Shown here piece by piece: positions 26,431 through 33,069 of a stretch of 50,938 nucleotides of DNA. The number at the start of each line of letters is the position of its first letter. The first letter of the stretch is position 1. The stretch lies in NCBI GenBank assembly GCA_017466345.1, contig JAFTUI010000020.1, positions 1 through 50,938 of the forward strand, in the 5' to 3' direction. Origin of the DNA: Tidjanibacter sp. GTDB lineage: Bacteria > Bacteroidota > Bacteroidia > Bacteroidales > Rikenellaceae. The notes under the pieces were generated by a model that was given only the letters and a program-made list of their open reading frames with translations, made no database searches and was not told the origin of the DNA. The translations under genes were made by a program, and so were the position numbers.

Positions 26431-26592
26431 ACACAGGAGTGACAAGATCGACAAGGGTGACAAGGATAACAAGTGTCGCAGGGGTTGCAGGGGTTACAGG
26501 GGTTACAAGGGTTACAAGGGTTGCAAGGGTTGCAAGGAGTATTCCCTGTTATCCTTGTTACCCCTGTCACCCCTGTTACCCCTGAAACCCTT
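26431..26592. repeat. Inverted array of 9-bp repeats (copy 2)
   Basis: Left arm begins with degenerate GACAAG/GGTGACAAG units, then clean GGGTTGCAA/GGGTTACAG units, the shared centre AAGGAGTATTCCCTG, and about six units of CCTGTTACC type. It ends in CTTGCATACGAG, as does copy 1. Same orientation as copy 1 at 22483-22640. Confidence 0.8.
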
Positions 26593-26630
26593 GCATACGA
26601 GAGAGCGGCTCCGCAGTTTGCTAAGTGGCG
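26592..26630. repeat. Half copy of the palindromic element
   Basis: GCATACGAGAGAGCGGCT followed by CCGCAGTTTGC, matching the left half of the element at 22639-22701. The right half (GCAAATGAGG and beyond) is missing; the sequence runs on as TAAGTGGCGGTAGAGG. Confidence 0.65.
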
Positions 26631-26655
26631 GTAGAGGTTAAAAAAGGAGTGTATA

Positions 26656-26803
26656 GAAAAAGAAAAGAAAAACGCAGAGAGTGAGGTGGATTTTGTGCCA
26701 AACAAGAAGGCGAGTCCGCAGTTTACTTAACGTAAATGAGGAACTCGCCTTTGAAGTTTGGTGCAAAAGACGCCTTGCTATATGCGTTTTTACTTCTTTT
26801 TCA
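26656..26803. repeat. Nested palindrome whose outer arm mirrors the end of infB
   Basis: Centre CCGCA-GTTTAC-TTAAC-GTAAAT-GAGGA with stem GGCGAGT/ACTCGCC. The next arms are TTTTGTGCCAAAC (26691-26703) and GTTTGGTGCAAAA. The outer arms are GAAAAGAAAAACGCA (26662-26676) and TGCGTTTTTACTTC, the latter inside infB and covering its stop and last Lys codons. Confidence 0.8.
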
Positions 26804-29579
26804 CTTCGACTTGGTCGTAGGACTCAATTATATCTCCAATCTTAATATCATTGTACGACTCGATGTTAAGACCACACTCCATATTGAGTGTTACCTCCTT
26901 AGCATCGTCCTTGAAGCGTTTGAGAGAGCCAAGGCGACCGGTGTAGATAACAATACCGTCACGGATGACACGGATGGGCGAGGTGCGGGTAATTTTACCC
27001 TCGCGGACAATACCACCTGCAATGGTACCCACCTTGCTAATCTTGAAGGTTTCGAGAACCTCGACAGTACCCATAATCTCCTCCTTCATCTCGGGCTCCA
27101 ACATACCCTCGATAGCGTCTTTGATGTCGTTGATAGCATCGTAGATGATGGAGTAGAGGCGAATTTCGATAGCCTCACTCTCGGCAATCTTCCTTGCGCC
27201 AGCCGAAGGACGTACCTGGAAGCCCACAATAACGGCGTTGGAGGCAGCAGCGAGGAGCACATCGCCCTCGGTAATCTGACCCACAGCCTTGTGGATGACA
27301 TTTACCTGTACGGTCTCGGTGGAGAGCTTCAAGAGCGAGTCGGTCATAGCCTCAATGGAGCCGTCCACATCGCCCTTGACGATGATGTTGAGTTCCTTGA
27401 AGTTGCCGATAGCGATACGGCGACCAATCTCATCGAGGGTGACGTGTTTCTGGGTTTTGATACCCTGAATACGCTGCAACTGCTCACGCTTGGTGGCAAT
27501 CTCCCTTGCGCTGCGGTCATCGTCCATCACGTTGAATTTATCGCCAGCCTGGGGTGCACCATTCAGACCAAGCACCAATACGGGTGTTGCGGGACCTGCC
27601 TCGCTAACCTTCTTGCCGTGCTCGTTGAACATTGCTTTCACACGACCTGTATGGGTACCCGAAAGTATAACATCGCCGGTGCGGAGCGTTCCATTCTCCA
27701 CAAGCACCGTAGCCACATAGCCACGTCCCTTGTCGAGCGAGGACTCGATGACAGTACCCACAGCCTTCTTGTTGGGGTTAGCCTTCAAGTCCAAAAGCTC
27801 AGCCTCCAAGAGCACCTTCTCCAAGAGTTTGTCGAGGTTGATGCCCTGCTTTGCGGAGATGTCCTGCGACTGGTACTTACCGCCCCAATCCTCCACCAAG
27901 TAGTTCATATTGGCGAGCTGCTCCTTGATAGCATCGGGGTTGGCAGCGGGTTTATCTATCTTATTGATAGCAAACACCATAGGAACGCCTGCTGCCACAG
28001 CGTGGTTGATAGCCTCAACGGTCTGGGGCATAACCTTATCATCGGCAGCAACAATGATGATAGCCACATCGGTAACCTGAGCACCACGCGCACGCATAGC
28101 CGTAAATGCCTCGTGACCAGGGGTATCGAGGAAGGTGATGGTCTTACCCTCGTACTTCACGCTATAAGCACCGATGTGCTGTGTGATACCACCCGCCTCG
28201 CCGGCGATGACGTTGGTCTTGCGGATATTATCCAGCAGCGAAGTCTTACCGTGGTCAACGTGACCCATTACAGTGACGATAGGTGGACGTGCCACGAGGT
28301 CCTCCTCGTTGTCGGCAACATCCTCAATAGCCTCCTGAATCTCAACGCTCACAAACTCCACCTTGAAGCCATACTCCTCGGCAACAATGACGAGTGCCTC
28401 GGCATCCAGACGCTGGTTGATAGATACCATAAGACCGAGGTTCATACAGGTTGTGATAACGTCCGTAACGCCTACGTTCATCATCGTAGCCAAGTCGCTA
28501 ACGGTCACAAACTCGGTGAGTTTGAGAACCTTGCTCTCGCTCATCGACTGTTCAAATTCGGCCTCCATACGCTCCGCCACAGCCTGGCGTTTCTCCTTGC
28601 GGTGAACCGAGCCTTTGCTCTTGCCGCCCTTGGCCGTAAGTCTTGCCAGCGTATCCTTAATCTGCTTCTGCACCTCCTCATCGCTCACCTCGGGGCGAAC
28701 AACAGGTTTGGGAGCGTTCTTCTGTTTATTCTTCTTATCCTTCTTGGAGGTGGGTTGTTGGTTGCCATTCTGACCACCACCCTGCTGGGGTTTGCCGCCA
28801 CCGTGCTGAGGTTTATTCACATCCACCTTATCTTTGATACGTTTGCGTTTCTCGCGGTGCGAAGGCTCGGCACTCTTGCGCAAACTATCAACATCAATCT
28901 TACCGAGCACCTTGGGACCCGAGAGATTGTTGTTGTCCAAACGGAAGACCTCTTTGCTCTCTGCCAGACGCTCATCGTAGGTCTTATGCTGAGCCTCGGC
29001 ATCAGCCATAGGGCTCTTAGGAGCCTCAGGTGCTACCTGAGCGGCAGGCTTAGGCTGTGCCTTAACCTCCACCTTTGCGGGCTTGGGCTCCGCCTTGGGC
29101 TGTGGCTGTGGTTTGGGCTGTGGTTTGGGCTCGGAGGCAGCCTTAGGTGCAGCGGGTTGCTCGCTCACCTTCTGGGGCTGTGGCTTAGGCTCGGCAGGCT
29201 TCGCAGGAGCCTCAGGCTTGGGCGCAGGGGCACTCTTGGGTTCGAGGTCAATCTTACCCAGCACCTTGGGCTGTGGCACCTCGGTGCGGATGAAACTGCC
29301 GCTCTTGATGACCACCTCCTGCTCCTCGTGAGCGTGCTCCTTCTTGTCGCCCAGCGACACACTCTCCTGTTTGAGGTTCATACGCTCGCGTACGCTATCC
29401 CTCTCACCACCAAGATGATTGCCGCCAAACTCCTTCTCCAACAAAGCATAGACATCACTCTCCACCAACGTGTTGGATGCTACGTCCTTGATACCTTTCT
29501 TTTCGAGAAATTCGGTAATGGTGCCCAGACCAACCTTGAACTCTCTTGCAACCTGTACGAGTCTCAGTTTTTTCTCCAT
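26790..29579 (-). CDS. infB: Translation initiation factor IF-2
   Basis: A 929-residue GTPase that places initiator tRNA on the 30S subunit. Residues 1-60 carry the N-terminal IF2_N helix domain ([26 protein letters not shown]). A Pro/Ala/Lys-rich linker spans about 113-190 and a Gly/Gln-rich basic one about 255-290. A second IF2_N domain lies around 355-425, followed by the G domain: P-loop GHVDHGKT (439-446), DTPGHEAF and NKIDKP. Domains II-IV follow to an acidic/basic end (EVKKK). Long linkers are normal in this phylum. The leader holds a palindrome with GCGACTTTTTA arms; the stop codon is inside another palindrome. Confidence 0.98.
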   Translation of the reverse strand: MEKKLRLVQVAREFKVGLGTITEFLEKKGIKDVASNTLVESDVYALLEKEFGGNHLGGERDSVRERMNLKQESVSLGDKKEHAHEEQEVVIKSGSFIRTEVPQPKVLGKIDLEPKSAPAPKPEAPAKPAEPKPQPQKVSEQPAAPKAASEPKPQPKPQPQPKAEPKPAKVEVKAQPKPAAQVAPEAPKSPMADAEAQHKTYDERLAESKEVFRLDNNNLSGPKVLGKIDVDSLRKSAEPSHREKRKRIKDKVDVNKPQHGGGKPQQGGGQNGNQQPTSKKDKKNKQKNAPKPVVRPEVSDEEVQKQIKDTLARLTAKGGKSKGSVHRKEKRQAVAERMEAEFEQSMSESKVLKLTEFVTVSDLATMMNVGVTDVITTCMNLGLMVSINQRLDAEALVIVAEEYGFKVEFVSVEIQEAIEDVADNEEDLVARPPIVTVMGHVDHGKTSLLDNIRKTNVIAGEAGGITQHIGAYSVKYEGKTITFLDTPGHEAFTAMRARGAQVTDVAIIIVAADDKVMPQTVEAINHAVAAGVPMVFAINKIDKPAANPDAIKEQLANMNYLVEDWGGKYQSQDISAKQGINLDKLLEKVLLEAELLDLKANPNKKAVGTVIESSLDKGRGYVATVLVENGTLRTGDVILSGTHTGRVKAMFNEHGKKVSEAGPATPVLVLGLNGAPQAGDKFNVMDDDRSAREIATKREQLQRIQGIKTQKHVTLDEIGRRIAIGNFKELNIIVKGDVDGSIEAMTDSLLKLSTETVQVNVIHKAVGQITEGDVLLAAASNAVIVGFQVRPSAGARKIAESEAIEIRLYSIIYDAINDIKDAIEGMLEPEMKEEIMGTVEVLETFKISKVGTIAGGIVREGKITRTSPIRVIRDGIVIYTGRLGSLKRFKDDAKEVTLNMECGLNIESYNDIKIGDIIESYDQVEVKKK

Positions 29580-29996
29580 TTGCTATATTTTTTTGTTGTT
29601 TTTCTTTTGCGACTTTTTATAAAAAGTCGCCCAAAAATTTTTAGTGTAGCCTTTGCTACGCCCTATATTAGCATTCCCAGCACAAAAGTGCCACTCTGGC
29701 ACAAAAGTCGCCCAAAAATTTTTATGCGATACTGCGTATCGCTTTTTAATTGAAAATTGATAATGGAAAATGGAAAATTAAGGTGCTCCCTTTGGTCGCA
29801 GTTTTATATTCGTGCCGAAGGCACACCGCAACTTTCAATTTTTAATTTTCAATTTTCAATTCTTCCTCCCCAATTTGCTGTATATCGTGGAGGGATTTTT
29901 GTGCCAAGCAAGGTAGCAAGTCCGCAGTTTACAATGGTAAATGAGGAACTTGCTATCCGCAGGTTGGTGCAAAAAGCACCCACGAGATGCAGCAAA
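29580..29996. repeat. Gene-free 417-base gap between nusA and infB, made of repeats
   Basis: From the infB side it holds the GCGACTTTTTA palindrome (29609-29630), a GGCACTTTTGTGCC-type hairpin region (about 29679-29705), and a GCGATAC-TGC-GTATCGC hairpin (29726-29742). Next come AT-rich repeats (29750-29865) with a CGTGCC-GAA-GGCAC hairpin (29811-29824), and last a nested palindrome (29872-29998) ending at the nusA stop. No gene and no clear TAnnTTTG promoter were found. Confidence 0.7.
29609..29742. repeat. Paired-hairpin repeat upstream of infB
   Basis: Palindrome with 11-bp arms GCGACTTTTTA (29609-29630), followed on the plus strand by CCAAAAATTTTTAGTGTAGC. A second CCCAAAAATTTTTATGCGATAC block with hairpin GCGATAC-TGC-GTATCGC lies at 29709-29742. 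Read from the minus strand this is the same order of parts as at 2556-2610 before the MFS gene. Confidence 0.7.
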
Positions 29997-29998
29997 TT
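29872..29998. repeat. Nested palindromic element at the 3' end of nusA
   Basis: Centre CCGCA-GTTTAC-AATG-GTAAAT-GAGGA with stem TAGCAAGT/ACTTGCTA. Middle arms TTTTTGTGCCAA (29896-29907) and TTGGTGCAAAAA. Outer arms AATTTGCTG (29872-29880) and CAGCAAATT (29990-29998), the latter overlapping the nusA stop codon (29997-29999). Confidence 0.8.
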
Positions 29999-31223
29999 AC
30001 TCGAACTCGGCGCGGAGTATACGCACAACCTCCTCAATAGTCTCCTCTTCGAGGTCGGTACGCTTAGCAAGTTCCTCGTTCGAGAGTTGCAAGACGCTCT
30101 TAGCGGTGTCGCAGCCGATACGTTTGAAGGTGTCGATAATCCACTGCTCGATCTCGTCATTGAACTCATCGAGGTCCACATCCTCCTCGTCTGCATCGCG
30201 GAATACGTCAATGTCGTAGCCCGTAAGCATCGTTGCCAAGCGGATATTCAGACCGCCCTTACCGATAGCAAGCGACACCTCGCTGGGTTTGAGATAGACC
30301 GAAGCGGTCTTCTTAGCCTCATCGAGCGATATGGAGGTAATCTTTGCGGGGTTGAGAGCCCTCTGGATGAGCAGTGTGGTGTTCGATGTCCAGTTCACAA
30401 CATCGATATTCTCGTTCTTCAACTCCTTAACTACTGAGTAGATACGCGAGCCCTTGACGCCCACACAAGCACCTACGGGGTCGATGCGGTCGTCATACGA
30501 CTCCACAGCCACCTTAGCCCTCTCGCCGGGGATGCGGACAATCTTCTTGATGGTGATAAGACCATCGAAAATCTCGGGTACCTCAGCCTCGAAGAGCCTC
30601 TGCAAGAACTCGGGAGCGGTACGCGAAAGGATAATCACAGGGTTGTTGTTGTTGCGCATCTCAACCTTCGACACAATGGCTTTGATGTTGTCGCCCTTGC
30701 GGAAGAAGTCGCTGGGGATCTGCTCGCCTTTGGGCAACACGAGTTCGTTACCCTCGTCATCGAGCACCAAGATCTCCTTTTTCCACACCTGATATACCTC
30801 GCCCGAGATAATCTCGCCCACCTTCTCGCTATACTTCTCGAAGAGGTTGGCCTTCTCCAAGTCGAGGATGCGCGATGCCAAGTTCTGGCGGAGCGAAAGC
30901 ACTGCACGGCGACCGAACGATGCCATTTCGAGTTGGTCGGACACCTCCTCGCCTACCTCGTAGGTAGCATCGAGCTTGCGAGCCTCGCTGAGGGCAATCT
31001 GCTGATTGGGGTTCTCCACTGCGCCATCCTCAACGATGACACGGTTGCGCCAAATCTCCAAGTCGCCCTTCTCGGGGTTGATGATGACGTCAAAGTTCTC
31101 GTCTGTCTCGTAGGTTTTTTGGAGGTAGTGGCGGAATACATCCTCCAAAACACCAATCATTGTACTTTTGTCGATGTTTTTCAGCTCCTTAAACTCGGCA
31201 AAATTGCTAATCAAATTCTCCAT
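29997..31223 (-). CDS. nusA: Transcription termination/antitermination factor NusA
   Basis: A 408-residue RNA-polymerase-binding factor controlling pausing, termination and antitermination. The N-terminal domain (about 1-125, LISNFAEFKELKNIDKSTMIGVLEDVF) is followed by an S1 domain (about 130-205, ISGEVYQVWKKEILVLDD) and two KH domains. KH1 contains DPVGACVGVKGSRIYSVVKEL and KH2 contains VSLAIGKGGLNIRLATMLTGYDIDV. The C terminus (EELAKRTDLEEETIEEVVRIL) is a short helix-hairpin region. It lies in the classic rimP-nusA-infB order, but 285 bases after rimP and 417 bases before infB. Confidence 0.97.
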   Translation of the reverse strand: MENLISNFAEFKELKNIDKSTMIGVLEDVFRHYLQKTYETDENFDVIINPEKGDLEIWRNRVIVEDGAVENPNQQIALSEARKLDATYEVGEEVSDQLEMASFGRRAVLSLRQNLASRILDLEKANLFEKYSEKVGEIISGEVYQVWKKEILVLDDEGNELVLPKGEQIPSDFFRKGDNIKAIVSKVEMRNNNNPVIILSRTAPEFLQRLFEAEVPEIFDGLITIKKIVRIPGERAKVAVESYDDRIDPVGACVGVKGSRIYSVVKELKNENIDVVNWTSNTTLLIQRALNPAKITSISLDEAKKTASVYLKPSEVSLAIGKGGLNIRLATMLTGYDIDVFRDADEEDVDLDEFNDEIEQWIIDTFKRIGCDTAKSVLQLSNEELAKRTDLEEETIEEVVRILRAEFE

Positions 31224-31508
31224 TTGTCGTTATATTTTAGTTTTTTGTTGTTTCTCTTTTGCGACTTTTTATAAAAAGTCGCCCAAAAATTTTTAGTGTA
31301 GCCCTTGCTCTACCCTAATGGGAGTAATGAGAGTTATGGGAGATATGGGATTGCCTTCAATTTTCAATTTTCAATTTTCAATTCAGCGAGTGGGTTTTGT
31401 GGAGGGATTTTTGTGCCACGCAAGAGAGCAAGTCCGCAGTTTACTCTGCGTAAATGAGGAACTTGCGAGTCACAGCGTGGTGCAAAAAGCACCCACAAGG
31501 CACGCTCG
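31224..31508. repeat. 285-base repeat-filled gap between rimP and nusA
   Basis: Holds the GCGACTTTTTA palindrome (31261-31282) 38 bases from the nusA start, then GTGTAGCCC and GGAGTAATGAGAGTTATGGG repeats (31319-31350), an AT-rich repeat (31357-31383) and the nested palindrome at 31385-31510. No gene seen. Confidence 0.7.
31261..31298. repeat. Paired-hairpin repeat upstream of nusA
   Basis: Same palindrome (11-bp arms GCGACTTTTTA, 31261-31282) and the same CCCAAAAATTTTTAGTGTAGCC tract as before infB, at a similar distance from the start codon (about 38 bases here, 30 before infB). Confidence 0.75.
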
Positions 31509-31510
31509 CT
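31385..31510. repeat. Nested palindromic element at the 3' end of rimP
   Basis: Centre CCGCA-GTTTAC-TCTGC-GTAAAT-GAGGA with stem GCAAGT/ACTTGC. Middle arms TTTTTGTGCCACGC (31409-31422) and GCGTGGTGCAAAAA. Then GTGGG/CCCAC, and outer AGCGAG (31385-31390)/CTCGCT (31505-31510), which overlaps the rimP TAG stop. Confidence 0.8.
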
Positions 31511-31976
31511 ACTTGAAGTCAAGATACTCCTTCACCCATTTAATCTCCGAGAAAGCGTGGAAATCCTCCACCTCAACCTCCACCTTGCGTTTCTTGCCCT
31601 CTATGAGTTTGCGCTCGGTGTAGGAGAGGGTGATACCCTCGGGCGACACCTCTCTGAGTGTGGCGAGCATCTTCGTGCCACTTGTGAGCAACACCTCAAC
31701 GCTCTCGCCAACGAGTTTGTAGTATTGGCGGAGCAGTTTGAGAGGCTGACCCACACCTGCCGAGAAGACCGAGAGTTCGTAGTCCTCCTGCTCCCTGTCG
31801 AAAGCCTCCTCAATCTTGCGACTCAGCTCCACGCAAGCGTCCAAATCGACACTACTATCGGCGTCTATCACTACCTCAATCTCGTTTGCGGGCGAGCACT
31901 TCACATCGACCACAAAGCGGTCTGTGCCCTCCAACGCCGCCTCAGCGACCTCGCGTATCTTTACTACATCTATCAT
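31509..31976 (-). CDS. rimP: Ribosome maturation factor RimP
   Basis: A 155-residue protein (163 if the upstream in-frame ATG at 32000 is used) needed for 30S subunit maturation. N-terminal alpha/beta domain: FVVDVKCSPANEIEVVIDADSSVDLDACVELSRKIEEAFDRE. Then YELSVFSAGVGQPLKLLRQYYKLVGESVEV, equivalent to the family SSPGxxRPL region, and a C-terminal SH3-like beta domain. Start 31976 (MIDVVKIREV) is preferred because it matches the family length. It heads rimP-nusA-infB and has a near-consensus promoter about 75-105 bases upstream, with a hairpin in the leader. Confidence 0.93.
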   Translation of the reverse strand: MIDVVKIREVAEAALEGTDRFVVDVKCSPANEIEVVIDADSSVDLDACVELSRKIEEAFDREQEDYELSVFSAGVGQPLKLLRQYYKLVGESVEVLLTSGTKMLATLREVSPEGITLSYTERKLIEGKKRKVEVEVEDFHAFSEIKWVKEYLDFK

Positions 31977-32010
31977 ACTCAGCGAATTACTTACTATCAT
32001 ACTACGAAAT

Positions 32011-32036
32011 TCGGGGACTCATCTGGTCCCCGAACA
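32011..32036 (-). promoter_or_regulatory. Hairpin in the rimP leader
   Basis: Inverted repeat TTCGGGGAC / GTCCCCGAA, a 9-bp stem with a loop of about 7 bases, lying between the predicted transcription start and rimP. No U-run follows on the minus strand, so it is not a standard terminator. It could stabilise or regulate the leader. Confidence 0.5.
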
Positions 32037-32050
32037 TCGTTTCGTTGGTG

Positions 32051-32081
32051 CAAATATACAACTTTTAGCACAAACTGCAAA
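32051..32081 (-). promoter_or_regulatory. Bacteroidetes-type promoter for rimP-nusA-infB
   Basis: TTTG (32078-32081), a 19-base spacer and TATATTTG (32051-32058), a full match to the TTTG-N19-TAnnTTTG consensus. It lies only about 30 bases after the last gene of the phage-like cassette on the same strand, and no terminator is seen between them. Confidence 0.8.
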
Positions 32082-32111
32082 TTTTCCCATATAAAAATAT
32101 GTATCCTACGG

Positions 32112-32528
32112 TTATTTCGCACCGCCAAAGAGCGATGAGATGCGCCGACCGAGTACTGCTATGGCGTCCCTAAAACGGTTTTCGCCCGTCAGTGTGGTGG
32201 CATTTTCGAGGTAGCTCCAAAACTCCACACCGCACACAAACCCCGTAAAGAGGTTTGCCAAGCGCAGGTTTACAAACGGAAGCAGCAACGAGTCGAGCAT
32301 CCAAGCGAGCATTATGCCCGCCATAACGAACGAGAGTTTCCTTACCGTGCGCCATGCCTTGCGGCTCTCGAAGTGCCACTCGCAACCTGCGGCACGCACC
32401 TTCTGGCGGTCGGCAAGTATGCCGGTAACGAAATCAACAGTGATGAATGCCAATGCTATCACAAGCAGTGGTTCTACCGGAGCAAAGAACGACAGTACTC
32501 CGGCGATAAGTCCTGAAATGTACTTCAT
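32112..32528 (-). CDS. Phage holin
   Basis: A 138-residue membrane protein with a holin (phage_holin_4 / toxin-secretion type) look. It has a hydrophobic first half (ISGLIAGVLSFFAPVEPLLVIALAFITVDFVTGILADRQK, with the family VDFVTGI-type motif), a basic cytoplasmic loop, a second hydrophobic span (LSFVMAGIMLAWMLDSLLLPFV) and a basic tail. Holins make pores that release lysins or allow export. It is last in the cassette, 66 bases after the connector-like gene, with no endolysin beside it. The next downstream gene on this strand is rimP. Confidence 0.8.
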   Translation of the reverse strand: MKYISGLIAGVLSFFAPVEPLLVIALAFITVDFVTGILADRQKVRAAGCEWHFESRKAWRTVRKLSFVMAGIMLAWMLDSLLLPFVNLRLANLFTGFVCGVEFWSYLENATTLTGENRFRDAIAVLGRRISSLFGGAK

Positions 32529-32594
32529 ACGAATTGAGAATTGAGAATTGAGAGTTGAGAGTTTTTCCTATAAGCCTTATAAGCCCTATAAGCC
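32529..32594. repeat. AT-rich and TATAAGCC repeats
   Basis: AATTGAGAATTGAGAATTGAG units (32529-32556) and three TATAAGCCCTATAAGCC-type units (about 32570-32594) lie between the holin and connector-like genes. Host-type intergenic repeats are therefore present inside the phage-like cassette. Confidence 0.6.
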
Positions 32595-33065
32595 CTATAT
32601 GACCACTCCGCCAACAATGCGATGCAAACGCTGAGCGGGATTGTAGGAGGGATAGAGTTCGGGGTGGGAGGCGAGGTGGGAGGTGGCACGAGCGAGGAGT
32701 CTATCGGCATCGGCACGCATACGGACAACAGCCCTATGGAGCGTGGCGTCATCGACCACCTCGAAGCTCTCGCCCGCAAGTCTCACAACGCCTGCCGAGC
32801 CAAACCTTACTGCGAGCGTAGGCAGCAGGCGCGAGGCAACATAGAGCGCAAGAGGTTGTTTGAGGTATTCGAGGGCGAGGTTTTGGAGCACCTCATCGCC
32901 ACCATCGGCCTTCAACGCCTTGTAGAGTTCCTCGCCCAAGGCGGGGAGCAGGTAGCTCTCCTCAGCCGAGAGGATGGCGTGGGGTGGAACAGCCCCCTCT
33001 TCGAGGGTGTGGGTGGTGCCGAAGGCGAGCGAGAGCACCTCGGAGGGTGTAACAATAGTTTTCAT
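32595..33065 (-). CDS. Phage head-tail connector-like protein
   Basis: A 156-residue helical protein directly after the portal gene (4-base gap). It begins TIVTPSEVLSLAFGTTHTLEEGAVPPHAILSAEESYLLPALGEELYKAL. That pattern (a helix pair with a hydrophobic Y-L-x-P-A-L-G core) recalls head-tail connector/adaptor proteins such as the DUF6712-type proteins of Bacteroidetes phages. The ATG at 33065 is used; the frame open to 33182 overlaps the portal gene. Assignment rests mainly on size and position beside the portal. Confidence 0.6.
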   Translation of the reverse strand: MKTIVTPSEVLSLAFGTTHTLEEGAVPPHAILSAEESYLLPALGEELYKALKADGGDEVLQNLALEYLKQPLALYVASRLLPTLAVRFGSAGVVRLAGESFEVVDDATLHRAVVRMRADADRLLARATSHLASHPELYPSYNPAQRLHRIVGGVVI

Positions 33066-33069
33066 AGTT

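Larger units (their letters stand above)
26365..26789. other. Gene-free 425-base gap: promoter, 9-bp array and palindromes
   Basis: From the lipoprotein start towards infB it holds a promoter (26381-26414), the second inverted 9-bp array (26431-26592), a half copy of the palindromic element (26592-26630), a purine-rich stretch (26636-26675) and a complete palindromic element reaching into the infB stop codon. The ORF reading CNPCNP here is translation of the 9-bp array and is not a gene. Confidence 0.7.

Noticed and set aside
26736-29753. 1005-residue open frame on the plus strand opposite infB
   Set aside because: It is antisense to a complete IF-2 gene with all motifs. Its product is rich in Leu, His and Val without domain structure, as expected from the complement of a GC-biased coding frame.
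32011-32036. Terminator between the phage-like cassette and rimP
   Set aside because: The GC-rich hairpin lies downstream of the rimP promoter and is not followed by a U-run, so it is reported as a leader hairpin.
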